DNA of 64,000 nt, taken from positions 7,972,531 to 8,036,530 of the forward strand of contig CM022676.1 in the NCBI GenBank assembly GCA_012295275.1, written 5' to 3'. The translations under genes were made by a program, and so were the position numbers. How positions within the stretch are numbered: the stretch's first letter is position 1; every line of letters begins with the position of its first letter. Below the pieces are notes generated by a model. That model saw only the letters and a program-made list of their open reading frames with translations, ran no database searches and was not told the DNA's origin. This document shows, one piece after another, positions 12,530 to 24,559 of the stretch. The DNA comes from Chrysomallon squamiferum. Lineage: Eukaryota; Mollusca; Gastropoda; Neomphalida; Peltospiridae.

Positions 12530-13214
12530 CATTATTATTATTATTATTATTATTTTAAATTTAAGGTTATCATTATATATTAACAACATCACACAGTTAT
12601 GCAGTTGTTGGATCACCTTTTACTTTTACCTGTCGAGGAGGTCATTCTAATGTAACTGTCTGGTTTGTGAATAACACAGAATACTGGGTACATCTACTAG
12701 GAAGTAAAGGTGAATGTGATACTTTTCGTAAACCTCCAAAAGAATACATTTTTAACTGTTCAGCTGACACAAATATCCTCACAATAAAATCTGTCGATTT
12801 CAATCAACATGAAACTGTATGGAGATGTGGTGATGAGGGAGGTCGCAGCAATGAAATAAAACTGGAAGTGAGAGGTAAAATTAACTTATTTATTTATTAA
12901 TATTATTATTACTGTACCTATTAAATGTTGCTAAAAAATAAAATAAAATAAAAATAACAATAAATAAAAGCAACGATTTAAAAGTGAGAGGTAAAATCAG
13001 TTTTATTATTATCATTCTAGGAGATACATTTGTTAACGATGACAAAACAATATACACAATGAAACAAAACAATACTTTAACTCCGAGATCAAATATCTCT
13101 GTGGATTATACAGTTTAAGTACCCTTATATTTTTACATGAAAGAATATCCAGCATCATTTTGAGCTTAAACACATACTTATGCATGCATTAATTTAGCAA
13201 AAATATTAACAAAA

Positions 13215-13266
<52 letters not shown>

Positions 13267-15601
13267 GCGAGCAACCCCACAGTTTGTACTAATAGTAAGA
13301 ACAAAACAAAAATTATGATGACAATGATGATGATGATGGCGATGACACTGAAGATTATGACGTTTTCTTACTGTTTACAGTTTACTTTCAGGTCCGCCAA
13401 ATCTTCGAGGGTCCGCGCCATACGCTATCAGCGGTCTTACTTTTACGTTGACATGTCGGATTTTCGAATATTCAGATCGCGTCATATGGTTTGAGAATGA
13501 CGTCACCTATGACGTGTTAAATTCTGGACCCGGACAGTGTGGGGTTACGTCACGTTTTAGTGTAAATTACACTTTCAAATGTTTCCGTAACAAGTTTCTA
13601 GTTACTATAAAAGCTGTCAACAGAAACCAACAAGGAAACATTTGGCGATGCGAAAGTGATCGTTACCAGAATTCGAGTAACACAGTCGTGTTGAAAGTTA
13701 GAGGTATTTTAATTCAATGCAATTTATTATCATCATCATCATCATCATCATCAATATCGTCATATGATCATCTTCATTATAGTAAAAATAATAATAGTAA
13801 CGATGACGACAACACCACGAAGAGCTATAGCAGTAATAATGATGACGATGACTATGATAATGATCATTATGATGAAGAGGACAACAAAAACAAACAAATA
13901 TCATTGATACCTTTAATTTTTTCGTGTTTCTTTATTTCTCTCTTTCTTTCTCTACTTATTTATTTTATTTATTTATTCATTTGTTTATTTATTTAATTTT
14001 TTTTATTATTATTATTATTTTTCACTGATGGTCCCGGTAATTCACTTCGAGTCAATTCTTCATCTGACATCACTGTAGAGGAAGGAAGTGACGTGACAGT
14101 ATCATGTAAAGCCGACTGTTTTATCAAATGCTGTTACAGATGGGAACTGACCAATCAGACTGTCAGTAACAACAGTCTACTGGCACTGACGAATATCAAG
14201 AGATTTCAAGATGGCGTCTACACATGCACTGCTGTTAATCCGGATACGAATCAAAGAGCAGATACGAAAATTATTATTAATGTTAAGCGTGAGTTTTAAT
14301 TCATTTTATTTTGTTTTTAATTTTAAATTTATTCAAATTTTTTTTCATAATAGGAAAATAGTAGATGTGTTTAGTTACGTGCGTTTTGTGGAACGTACGT
14401 TATTGTTTGCTCTGTCTGTACGTATGTGTATGCATGTATGAATATATCTATGTATGTATACTGTATTTATATGTGTATGTGTATACGCATGCATATACAG
14501 TGGTACCTCGACTTAGAGTTTTTCGAGTTACGAGCAGCAGCACGGTTAGTTTGATCCCAACAAATAAATGAGAAACCCTAACCCAGAACACTTTCCAAAA
14601 CCAATTCATTTCTTTACATTCTCTTTTATTTTGTTTTTATACAGTATTTGTCATTTATATATACATTTTTCTTATTTGTAAACACGTTACAAAATATTAG
14701 GCTGGTTTCGGGGGGGGGCTGGAACGGATTAACGGAATGGATAAACGGTATTTCAATTAATTTCATTTGATAAAATTGATTTGATAAACGAGCAAAATGA
14801 GTTACGAGCTTGGTCACGGAATGAATTAAACTCGAAGATATATTAATAATAACAAATACAAATTACCTGTATTTCTGAAGATATGTAAATAATGTATTGA
14901 TTTAATCTCACGTATTTGCTTTTATTAATGAATTTTCAGGTGCTGTAGAAGACAGCAGTCAGTTTGGAAACGGATTTGGCAGCGGTTTTGGAATTTTCTT
15001 TGTTCTGTCTGTGATCATTATCATTGTCGTTGTTATCTACTTCCGATATAAAAAAAGTATTTATTTGTTTATTTATTTATTTGTTTGTTTGTTTGTTCGT
15101 TTGCTTCTCGGCTTGTATGCTTGTTTGTTGTTGTTTTTATTCTATTCTTTATTTATTCCTTGATCCATTTGTTCGTTTGTTCATTTATTCACTATTTTCT
15201 TGCTATTGTTTCTTTATATGTTTGTTTGTTAGTTTATTTATTTTTATCATGTGTTTAAACCTGTTTTTGCGGCCACCAGTTAATGAAATGTCTGAGGTAA
15301 AAAGAAAAAAAAAAGAAAAAAAAATGATGTCTAAGCACAAGAAGATTTAATGATAAACTTAATTTTAGACATGCATCACATTAAAAAATGTTTCATGATC
15401 GGTACCACTGCCAGATTATGATGTCAGTAATTAGATAGCATGATCTGAAGAGATAGGTGTGAAACTGAACATTATATCTTTTAGCACTGGTAGAATTACT
15501 AATACAACCATCACGAACAACACCATCGTCACTACTAATAGTATTACTACATTTATGATGATCCTGATGATACTGTCATTATAATAATATTCTTCTTGTT
15601 G

Positions 15602-15638
<37 letters not shown>

Positions 15639-16762
15639 AGGGAAAAAAAAGCCAACTTCGAAACAACAAAGGTAAATTAATTTATATATTTTATTACTTT
15701 TCTTTCTCCTGTAAAATATATTTATGTTTAAGTTTATGTGTCTGTCTCTGTCTATGTGTGTGTGTGTTTGTACTTGTATACGTGTGTGTATGTATATATA
15801 TATATGTATGTATGTATATATGTATAGGTATGTATGTGTGTATGTAGATGTGTACTTATGTAATATGTGTATCTAATATACACATATGTTTGTAATATAT
15901 GTATGTATGAATCTATGGTATGTATATAGGTATCTGTGTTTGCAATTCTTCGTTGGTGCTCGGATTATTGCATCAGTGTATATGTAAGATATTTTGTTTA
16001 CTTTTGAAATTTCAGAATCAGCACAAATCAACCTGTGTACAATAGTGTTGCTCCGGTTGCTGGTAAGTTCACACACACACACAAACACACACACACACTT
16101 AATATTTATGAGCATGTGTGTAATATGTGTGTATGTTTGTATATAAGAAAGTATGCATTTATACTCACACACATACATATTAATGCTTATTGTAATCTTC
16201 GCAAACAACTATTTTTATATAAACCAAAACATAATTTCATTCCATGTCTCAGATAATCAGACTGCGCCAGAGGTTGTACATCACGATACAAGGAATCCAT
16301 ATTCTTCTCTAGAGGAAAGACGAAATGAGGTCCCTTATGACGCATTAATGTTTGATGGTAAGTAAATTGATATTAATCAATGATAAAGAAGAAAAACAAG
16401 TATTGTTTTTTAATCACACACTTCGCACTTTCATGAAAAATTAAACAAGGTTAATAAAATCTCAGGCTAAATTCAGTAGACTGTGATTCTAAAAATGTTG
16501 TGTGCATCGTATGCAAATAAATATTTAAAATAATAATTTAAAAAAAATAACATTATGTTTCTTTTTTACCCAGACTTTGAGAAAGCATTCTTCAAAATAG
16601 TTTTCGAAATAGTTTTAAATCGATTTTGTATGTATGTATGTATATAAATACATGTATACACGCATAAATGTACGTATATATACAGTGTATGCGTGTGTCT
16701 GTGTGTGTTTGTATATATATATAGATAGATAGATAGATAGATATATTGATAGATAGACAGAT

Positions 16763-16813
<51 letters not shown>

Positions 16814-17302
16814 CGTCTATATGTCTGTATCTCTGTATAGATATGTATCTATATAGAGAAAGATAATGTGTATGTGTGCATTTACATATACACGCATTAT
16901 TGCGACTATTGTTTTATCCGCACATCACAACTTTTATATAAAATAAAACATAATTTTGTTCCTTGTTTCAGATGATCAGACTGCGCCAGCAGCTGAACAT
17001 CAAGACACAGGGAATCCATATTCTTCTCTAGAGGATAGAGGATATGAGTTCGCATATGCCGTATTATTGCCTGACAGTAAGTGAACTGATATTAATAAAT
17101 CATAAAGAGGAAAACGAGCATTTTCTGTTAACAAACACTTATTCAGACACTTTCATGATAGTAAGTCAGCTGATACTAATTAATGATAGAAAAGAAAACG
17201 AGTTAGACACTTTCACGAAAGACAAGGTTGTCCTACTGTTATAACGTACAAGAAACTAAAACTAAATAGTTGTGAGAACGTCCACCATAATACCCCATAA
17301 TA

Positions 17303-17376
<74 letters not shown>

Positions 17377-17874
17377 CGGATGAAGGATTATCAATATACC
17401 TATATATATATATATATAGGTATATTGATAATCCTTCATCCGAAATACTTTTGAATACTTTTGGGATTTAATGACATAGCCTAAGGATAGAAATACAGTT
17501 TAAACATTAATTCCAGGATTTTGTATTTAGAATTTTATAAATATATGTACATATATACAGTTTGTCGCACTACTGACTACTAAATATATGTGTGTATGTA
17601 TGTATGCGTGTGTATATATATGTGCACACATACACGCATACTCACACATCGATGTATCTATAGAAACACTTTTCACGTGTGTGTATGTGTATATATTTCA
17701 TTCCATGTTTCAGATAATCAGACTGCGCCAGAGGCTGTACATCAGGAGAGAAGGAATCCATATTCTTCTCTAGAAGAAAGAGGATATGAAGTCCCTTATG
17801 ACGTCTTACAAAGTTTGATAGTAAATGAAGTGAGAGGAGTAAATGATAAAGAAGAAAACAAATTTATTTGTTAA
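12218..17874 (+). CDS. U4: IgSF receptor with three ITAM-like tail motifs
   Basis: Ten exons: 12218-12296 (signal), 12566-12874 (IgA), 13392-13703 (IgB), 14028-14288 (IgC), 14940-15056 (TM), 15641-15671, 16016-16062, 16253-16357, 16972-17076 and 17714-17874. Together they give 1527 nt, a 508-residue type I membrane protein. Phases match at every junction. Residues 1-27 form a signal peptide, three Ig domains follow, then a TM helix with a basic stop-transfer, a Lys-rich stretch, one YNSV site and three YxxL-x8-YxxL motifs. By analogy with vertebrate receptors such tails recruit tandem-SH2 kinases after phosphorylation; that role is inferred. One defect: the IgC acceptor reads CTG instead of CAG. 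Upstream and downstream flanks are homologous to those of U10. Confidence 0.85.
12566..12874 (+). CDS. U4 IgA exon
   Basis: 309 nt, phase 1-1. FTFTCRGG, VTVWFVNNTEY, GECDTF, FNCSA, LTIKSV, ETVWRCG and a closing KLEVRG. The five cysteines imply a second disulphide beyond the canonical one. It looks V-like; the F-strand Tyr is replaced by Trp. Confidence 0.88.
13392..13703 (+). CDS. U4 IgB exon
   Basis: 312 nt, phase 1-1. [54 protein letters not shown] and VLKVRG. It follows the same cysteine plan as IgA, suggesting an old duplication. Confidence 0.88.
14028..14288 (+). CDS. U4 IgC exon with a non-AG acceptor
   Basis: 261 nt. [50 protein letters not shown]. The genome reads TTTTTCACTG before the exon where paralogues have CAG. 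In-exon AGs after 14051 or 14078 would keep phase 1 and remove 8 or 17 codons. Confidence 0.8.
14940..15056 (+). CDS. U4 transmembrane exon
   Basis: 117 nt, phase 1-1. A Gly-rich stalk (FGNGFGSGFG), a helix of about 20 residues (IFFVLSVIIIIVVVIY), then FRYKK. Confidence 0.88.
15641..15671 (+). CDS. U4 basic juxtamembrane exon (31 nt)
   Basis: It enters in phase 1 and leaves in phase 2. It adds KKKPTSKQQ with an Arg at each junction. The U10 counterpart at 54143-54173 is the same length. Confidence 0.82.
16016..16062 (+). CDS. U4 47-nt tail exon
   Basis: It restores phase 1. It reads [15 protein letters not shown], one YxxV site. Homologues are at 19-65, 54554-54600 and, on the minus strand, 30089-30135. 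Confidence 0.85.
16253..16357 (+). CDS. U4 ITAM-like exon 1
   Basis: 105 nt, phase 1-1. NQTAPEVVHHDTR, then YSSLEERRNEVPYDAL, which is YxxL-x8-YxxL. VPYDAL also fits the ITIM pattern V-x-Y-x-x-L. Confidence 0.88.
16972..17076 (+). CDS. U4 ITAM-like exon 2
   Basis: 105 nt, phase 1-1. It contains YSSLEDRGYEFAYAVL, again with x8 spacing and with an additional tyrosine in the spacer. Confidence 0.88.
17372..17447. repeat. Perfect 76-bp palindrome beside an (AT)n tract
   Basis: Two 38-base arms are exact reverse complements, with the axis between 17409 and 17410. The arm begins TATTTCGGATGAAGGATTAT. It abuts about 31 AT units (17310-17371) in the intron before the last U4 exon. Confidence 0.95.
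17714..17874 (+). CDS. U4 terminal ITAM-like exon
   Basis: It contains [16 protein letters not shown] and then runs through the position of the usual donor because of a small insertion (TTACAAAG). Translation ends at TAA 17872-17874 after ...EENKFIC. Confidence 0.87.
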
Positions 17875-18481
17875 TCATAAACTTCGAAGGCACTGTCATA
17901 AAAACGTTAAATAAGGTTAAATTGTTAAATGATTTTACAAAAATGTAAATACATTTTTTTTTCTACAGTTAATGAGTTGTTAATCGCGAATTTCTATCAT
18001 TTATTACCATTGTGTGAATTGTGACTGTAACTGTTAAACTTTGTCACCGAAGTTAACGTCCTTACATAAAAACACAAAAATATTAATATACGTACATACA
18101 TACATTCATACATACATATATACAGAAAGAGAGACATACATACACACATATATACAGACTAAACTACTTACCTGCATACCTATCTACATACATGCAAACA
18201 CAGAAATACACATAGATATAATAACGTAAAATACATACGTATATAAAGACAAACATGCATAATAAATAAATAAGTAAATAATCGTACTGAGACAAATTAA
18301 CTATAAAAAATACAACGCTGTATGTCATGTCTCTGAGCTGAATACAGGTTGCTCGGATTCAGTCGACTGCATCTAATGTATTGAAAAATATATTCAACCA
18401 CCCAGAGAATAGTTTGTGAAATGCATGAAGGCCTTGAAAATTATATTTATATCGACTGCAGTGAAAACTAAAATACTGGAA

Positions 18482-18539
18482 ATGAGTTGTAAGTTGTTGT
18501 GTGTGTTCGTGTTACTGGGATTTATATTGTTTGTACAAG
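18482..18539 (+). pseudogene. Orphan signal-peptide exon, donor lost
   Basis: It encodes MSCKLLCVFVLLGFILFVQ, an intact signal sequence, but the donor reads GAGTGT instead of GTATGT. No Ig exon follows on this strand. Confidence 0.75.
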
Positions 18540-18905
18540 GAGTGTATTTTATATTTAATTGTTAATTTATTTTTATTTTTTTATTATTATTATTGTTATT
18601 ATTTATTTTATGTAAGTTAATCTCGTTCGATTTACAAACTGTAAAATATAAATGTAGACGACGTTTTGTATCGTTGTGTAACTGTGTAATGTGATCTTTT
18701 GAAACATACCTGTATTAAAACATGAGAAAATAACACAACACAACATAACATAACATAGCATAGCATAGCATACAATGACATAACATGACATGACAGTCCA
18801 TAACACAACGTAACATAACGCAATGTAAGATAATGCAATACAACGTAAAATTATGTAGTAAAGTATCAGTAAAAAACAAAAAATAATAATAATAAAATAA
18901 TAATA

Positions 18906-18953
18906 AGTTTTTCTGTGTGTTCATGTTACTGTGATGTGTATTGTAGGTACAAG
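18906..18953 (+). pseudogene. Second orphan signal-peptide remnant
   Basis: FFCVFML then an in-frame TGA. The 5' half is missing, but the family donor GTATGTATTTTA remains. It lies about 420 bp after the first orphan exon. Confidence 0.65.
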
Positions 18954-20251
18954 GTATGTATTTTACATTCATCTCTATCTGAGTTAATCTCATGTAATAA
19001 CTGTGAAATCTGGGTGGAGTCCTTGTAATATTTGGACGTCTACGTAAGACTATGTCAATGAAACGTATGACTATGTTAGTAAAACTCTTGAAACAAATTT
19101 AATAAAATATGAAACAATAAAATAAAATAACATGACATAACATAACATAACGTAGTGTAAAATAATGTAATGCAATGAAACATATTGTAATACGACGTAA
19201 AATTGTGTAATAAGCATAAAAATGTAATAAATACTGAATTGCAATGAAAGATTTTCCAGGTGTACACCTCATTGTTTCGAATTGTATACGTTCCTGAGAA
19301 AGAAAAAAAACAAACAAAAAATAAAACATGAAAAACCAACAGAAAGAAAATAAGGGAAAATTTTGTCAAAGTCTAGTAGATAACGAAAACTGACAATGCA
19401 CGATTAATGTGAATAATTAAAGTTTAATATTTTGGTTCATTGTTCAACTGATGCAGTGGAAAGGTGTCCAAACGTGAAAAGAAGTCTACGAAACGCTTGA
19501 ATAATACAAAACTCAGATTCGCCATCTCGTACTATTTTTAATAAAGTTTGTGCAAAGAACAAGGAGGTTTTCTTCGTCTCGTTTGTGATGACGTAATGCA
19601 TCCAGATGACGTCACTCCTAAAATATCTAGCAATTATTTAGCAATTCGAGATAGTAAGGTAGGCAAAAAAGAAAGAAAAACGAAAGAAAATGTTTACGTA
19701 TGCTTTTGTTAAATGGTAACAACAACAACAGCAACAGTAATGCATGTATTTTTGTTTTATATATTATTTATTTCGTCTCCTGAGAAAAATAAAATGTTCA
19801 TGTGTCCATATAAAGATATTATATATCAGTGTAAACATCTAGCCCAGATCTAAATACATAAATATTAATTCTAAATTAACCTTTTTTGTTAAGTTAGTCA
19901 TAATTTTTTAATTGTATTCTACTGAAATAAAGCACACAGAATAATACATTTTATTATTAGTTAGTAAAGTAGAAACAGATAAACCCATTGCAAATTCTGG
20001 TGAATTTCTTACGCCATCGACCGATCTAATATCGCCATCAGCTGATTCTTTATTCTTAAGGGGAAATCCATTCCAAAAAACACCAACCATGTGTCGAATA
20101 ACCAAACAAGCTGGTATTCTAAATAATGGATGTTCTAGCTGGTGGGCGTTATTCTTAATGCTAAGCACTAATGAAGTTTTTTTAACACTGAGTTTGTAAA
20201 GTTTGTGTAACTGATGATGATGAAGTGGATATCGTTTTTTTGCAATAGAAC

Positions 20252-20288
20252 TCACAGCCTAGTGTATTCGTTATCTCTGATTTTACTC
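20252..20288 (-). CDS. U5 terminal exon with YTRL
   Basis: After the TTTTAG acceptor it reads SKIRDNEYTRL and then TGA. Entry in phase 2 fits the preceding exon. The stop overlaps a possible GTGAGT donor, so a further exon is conceivable. Confidence 0.5.
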
Positions 20289-20487
20289 CTAAAACATAAC
20301 AATAATAATGTTAACAACAACATAAACAACAATAATAGCGTCAAAATAAACCAAAAAAACAATAATGATAATAACAATAACAACAACAAGAATAATAGTG
20401 ATAGCAATAACAGCAATAACAATAATAATAATAATAGCAACAACAGCAGTGATGATGATAAGGATGATGATGGTAGTAGTAGTAGCG

Positions 20488-20534
<47 letters not shown>

Positions 20535-20635
20535 CATAATAATCATAATTACAACAACAGTATTTTTAAAAACTGTTTCGAGTCTTGATTCAAAAAATAT
20601 TGATGTGCGTACGTGCATGGGTACGTCATAGTATT

Positions 20636-20666
<31 letters not shown>

Positions 20667-20912
20667 TACCATATCATGAGTATCGTTTCTGTTATTTCAG
20701 AATGTAAGATTCTTTCTTTTAATACATGAATAAGCCTCTACATACATGTATTAGTATATTTAATATAATATAATATAATACAATACAATACAATATAATA
20801 TTGTGTAAATGGTACTTATATCTGTTTGTTCTGTTGTTGTATTTTTATGTGTTTTTTATACGTACCTCGTTTTATCTTTTAAATGTGACAATTTTCTACC
20901 TGAAATAATAAT

Positions 20913-20953
<41 letters not shown>

Positions 20954-21108
20954 CAACAACATCAGTAATAGTATTTGTAATAGTAATAGTAATAGTAGTG
21001 ATAGTATCAGTAGTATAACTATTAGGATTACTAATAGTAATAATTATGACAGTAATAATAATCACAATAATGTAATAGCGTCTGTAATAATAGTGTTAGC
21101 AGTATCAA

Positions 21109-21143
<35 letters not shown>

Positions 21144-21513
21144 ATACTAATAGTAGTAGTGGTAATAATTATAAATCAAGTAAATTATGATATCATTTGA
21201 AAACAATAATCCTTTTTACATATCTTTTTAAATATTCGTTTCATGGTGTTTTGCAAATCTACATGTAACAAAGTGTACGAAAACTGAGTTATTTGAGTAA
21301 ATGAAACTTTATATTAAATAATATTAAATTACTTACATTGACGTATTTCATACAATACGAAGATGCCGGCTAATACCGCTATGAACAAAACAAGAAATTT
21401 TCCAGAATCATCGAAAATATTCAAAAAAATATTTTTCTTTCTTGTGGGAAAACCTGAAAATAGAAAATAAATGAAGAAATATATAAGTAAATATTTCATA
21501 TACTCAGAGTTAT

Positions 21514-21571
<58 letters not shown>

Positions 21572-24499
21572 AAAACAAAAATTGAAAATGAGACTTACAT
21601 TCTACGAGGAGTTTCAAAGATTTCCTAACAGAGGATTTAATTCCGTTGTCTGCTTCACACGTGTAATCTCCAGCATCCAAGCACGTGCGCCCGTCCCACG
21701 TGTAGTTCACGTTGGTCACGTTACTGACCTGATACAGGAGCTTTTCCCCCTTCATGATTTTAATCGTTGGTTTAGGATTGCCGTCTGCACTGCAGGACAG
21801 AATCATTTGTGAGTCTTGCGAAACAAGAACACTGAAATCCATGAAGGAAATACTTGGCTGATCTACGTAACGAAATAAAAATAAAAATAAATTCATTAGT
21901 TTACTTGCAAACAAGTAATTCAAGTGTTTTAGACAGTTCATTAAACGTACACAGTCGTTCACCTACGTGAAGTAGAAAAATTAAAAACGTTGACGTGTAA
22001 AACATATTCTTAAAATTATTTGTAGACCAAAGATAAAGATCCACAGAAAACAAATATATCCACATACATACACATTCAAATACATGTCCAAACACATAGA
22101 TACACTTACATATAAACTGACACATATGCACACACACACACACACACACACACACCAGTAGTACCAGTGTATACACCAGGCAAGTTTCAGATCAGGTTTA
22201 CTCGGATTTCTGGATTATCTCACATTGTGGATCAATACTTAATGAATATTAGTACTTGTGTTAACAATACTAGTAGCTGTAGTTGTTCTTGTTGTAGTGG
22301 CAGCAGTAAAATAAACAGTAGTAGTAATTATTGCAGTTGTAATAGTAGTAGTAACAAAAGTAGTAATAAAAGTAGCAGTAGTAGTTGTTGTTGTGGTGGT
22401 AGAAGCAAAACAAAAAATTACGTTTGATGATATGAATTAAGGCCATAATTCATTTGATATATTCCCAATGATTATTTTCTTTGTTTAGTGAATCTAACCT
22501 CTGTTAATTATAAAGCATAAAACCAATAAATGAAATCCAATATTCTCCACTTATTCATAACAAAAATAATGAAATAGTAAAAACTTGGCACCATTTGGAC
22601 GATACACACACAAGTTATATAATTATAATTCTTTAATTAAACTAAAGTATTAAAAATGCAGTGAGAAATAAAACAACTCACAGACTACATTTATATATAA
22701 ATTCGTGCTGGATGTTTCTCCCGTGTCTGCGTTTCTAGCGACGCACGTGTAGACGCCATGTTGTGATCTGTTAACATTAGCCAATGACAAGACGCGTTTA
22801 TTGCTGGACGTCACGCCATTGAACATCCACCTGTAGCGGCACGTGACGAAACAAGAGGCTGCGCATGACACTGCGACGTCACTTCCTTCTTCCACTGTGA
22901 TTTCTGAAGTGGTGTTGAGATGTACTGAACTGCCTGGGCCATCTTGCAATGGAAAACAATTGCTTTTAAATATGTATATCTGTTTAAAAATCTGTCTCTG
23001 CATACCTACACACATAAAATGCAATGATAATATAACAGAATACGATATTAAAATAACAGACATATACATAAATAGTAAGTAGGTAGGTAAACAGACAGAT
23101 AGATAGACAGATTGTTTCGCAGACAAACGGATAAACAGACAGATGTAAGTATTATACAAACAATTAAACCACAAGATCTCCGGTCGTTTGAAATTAAACT
23201 AAATAAACTTTTAGCGAAATTACATTCAGTCAGACTCGAGTATAGCGTCTCCTTCCTCTACCCGGTGTTATGTTAAAGTAGGTACTCCGTCAAAGCTGGA
23301 CCTACATTTCTGGGGCCCTGAAGCTTGAACATGCTTTACAAATTTAACCTGAGTATTTCAGATTATGATTAGAATGGTGAAGAGATGTGGACTAAAGTCA
23401 CGTCTGGGGGCCCTACTGGTCTCAAGCTTCGTTAGTTTCATAACAGATCCGCCCCTGTACTCAGAAACGCCTCTATTTTTCTTCTCCTATACATTGTTGA
23501 CCTACTTTTTCAGACTTTTTAACGCTTGATTTTCTTTCTAAGTACAAAATGGTCCTATCTAAGTACAAAATGCATGAATAGAAAATAGTATACGGATGAC
23601 TGCGTGTGAAAAAAACTCATTTAATTTCATCAGAAGAGTCAGTGGGTAGCCGCCACTTCGTTCTGCTTCTAAAACGTGTGTCACAAACCTCTTTCATACT
23701 TTTTACATTCGCGAGGTTAACTCTACGAGTTTTCTTTCTGCACACAAACTTGACAGGGCACACACACAATCTTTGTTTCCTTTCTTTGTCCAGTGTTTCG
23801 CCTCTGACAGCTGGATTCTTTCCCCTGTTTATTATCTAATTTGTTCAGTTTTATTTGATTAGCTTGATTAACATTCATACTGAATTGTTTCTTAATTACA
23901 GCAAAATCTCTGCTAATTGGTATAATTATTTAATTTTAATCAGGCAAGATTTTTAGTTACTTATAAAATTGCTTACGTGAAGCAATATCATTTGTTTTTC
24001 TTTAAATGTGTTTAATCATAATAAGATGCGTAATTATCTGTTTTTTACAATAGCAAATGTTTAATTAGTTAAATTATAATATTTACTTAATTAGCTATTT
24101 TTAAATTTGTTTAGTTATCATAATAATTATATAATTAACTGTTTTAAAAACGTGATGAATGACGACAATAAATTAGATATTTCCAAAAATTTGTTTAGTT
24201 ACAGTACAAGCACTTAATTTGCTATTCTTGAAGTCTGTTTAAATAGTATAACACATACTAAATCAGTTATTGTTAAAACTTTATGTATGTATGTAAGTAG
24301 GTAACTAGGTATGTATTTACTGACACATCTGTAAACTAATTTCTATCGAGAAAAGTCAAAGTATTATATTCATAAATACAAAAACAAATTAAAAACTTAG
24401 TCCTAGCCCACGTAAAAAAATAAGAAACAAAAACGTGTATAGAATGTATTTACACTGTTGTTCATACAATGACAAACCTCGATTGACAAAATAAATCAA

Positions 24500-24559
<60 letters not shown>

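Larger units (their letters stand above)
17875..20251. other. U4 3' flank, orphan exons, no complete gene
   Basis: 17875-18080 is the family 3' flank. Two orphan signal-peptide exon copies lie at 18482 and 18906. 19390-20250 is low in microsatellites; a 115-codon minus-strand frame at 19908-20255 has no recognisable domain and no clear splice context, and I do not call it. Confidence 0.6.

Noticed and set aside
12317-12616. Minus-strand poly-Ile frame
   Set aside because: (TTA)n array in the first U4 intron.
17272-17454. Identical peptides on both strands
   Set aside because: Produced by the perfect palindrome at 17372-17447, not by genes.
19908-20255. 115-codon minus-strand frame in non-repetitive DNA
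   Set aside because: No recognisable domain, no family splice sites, and it overlaps the U5 terminal exon in another frame.
20289-20672. Long Ile/Val frame suggesting a membrane protein
   Set aside because: It is made of AAT/ATA repeats; hydrophobicity is a codon artefact.
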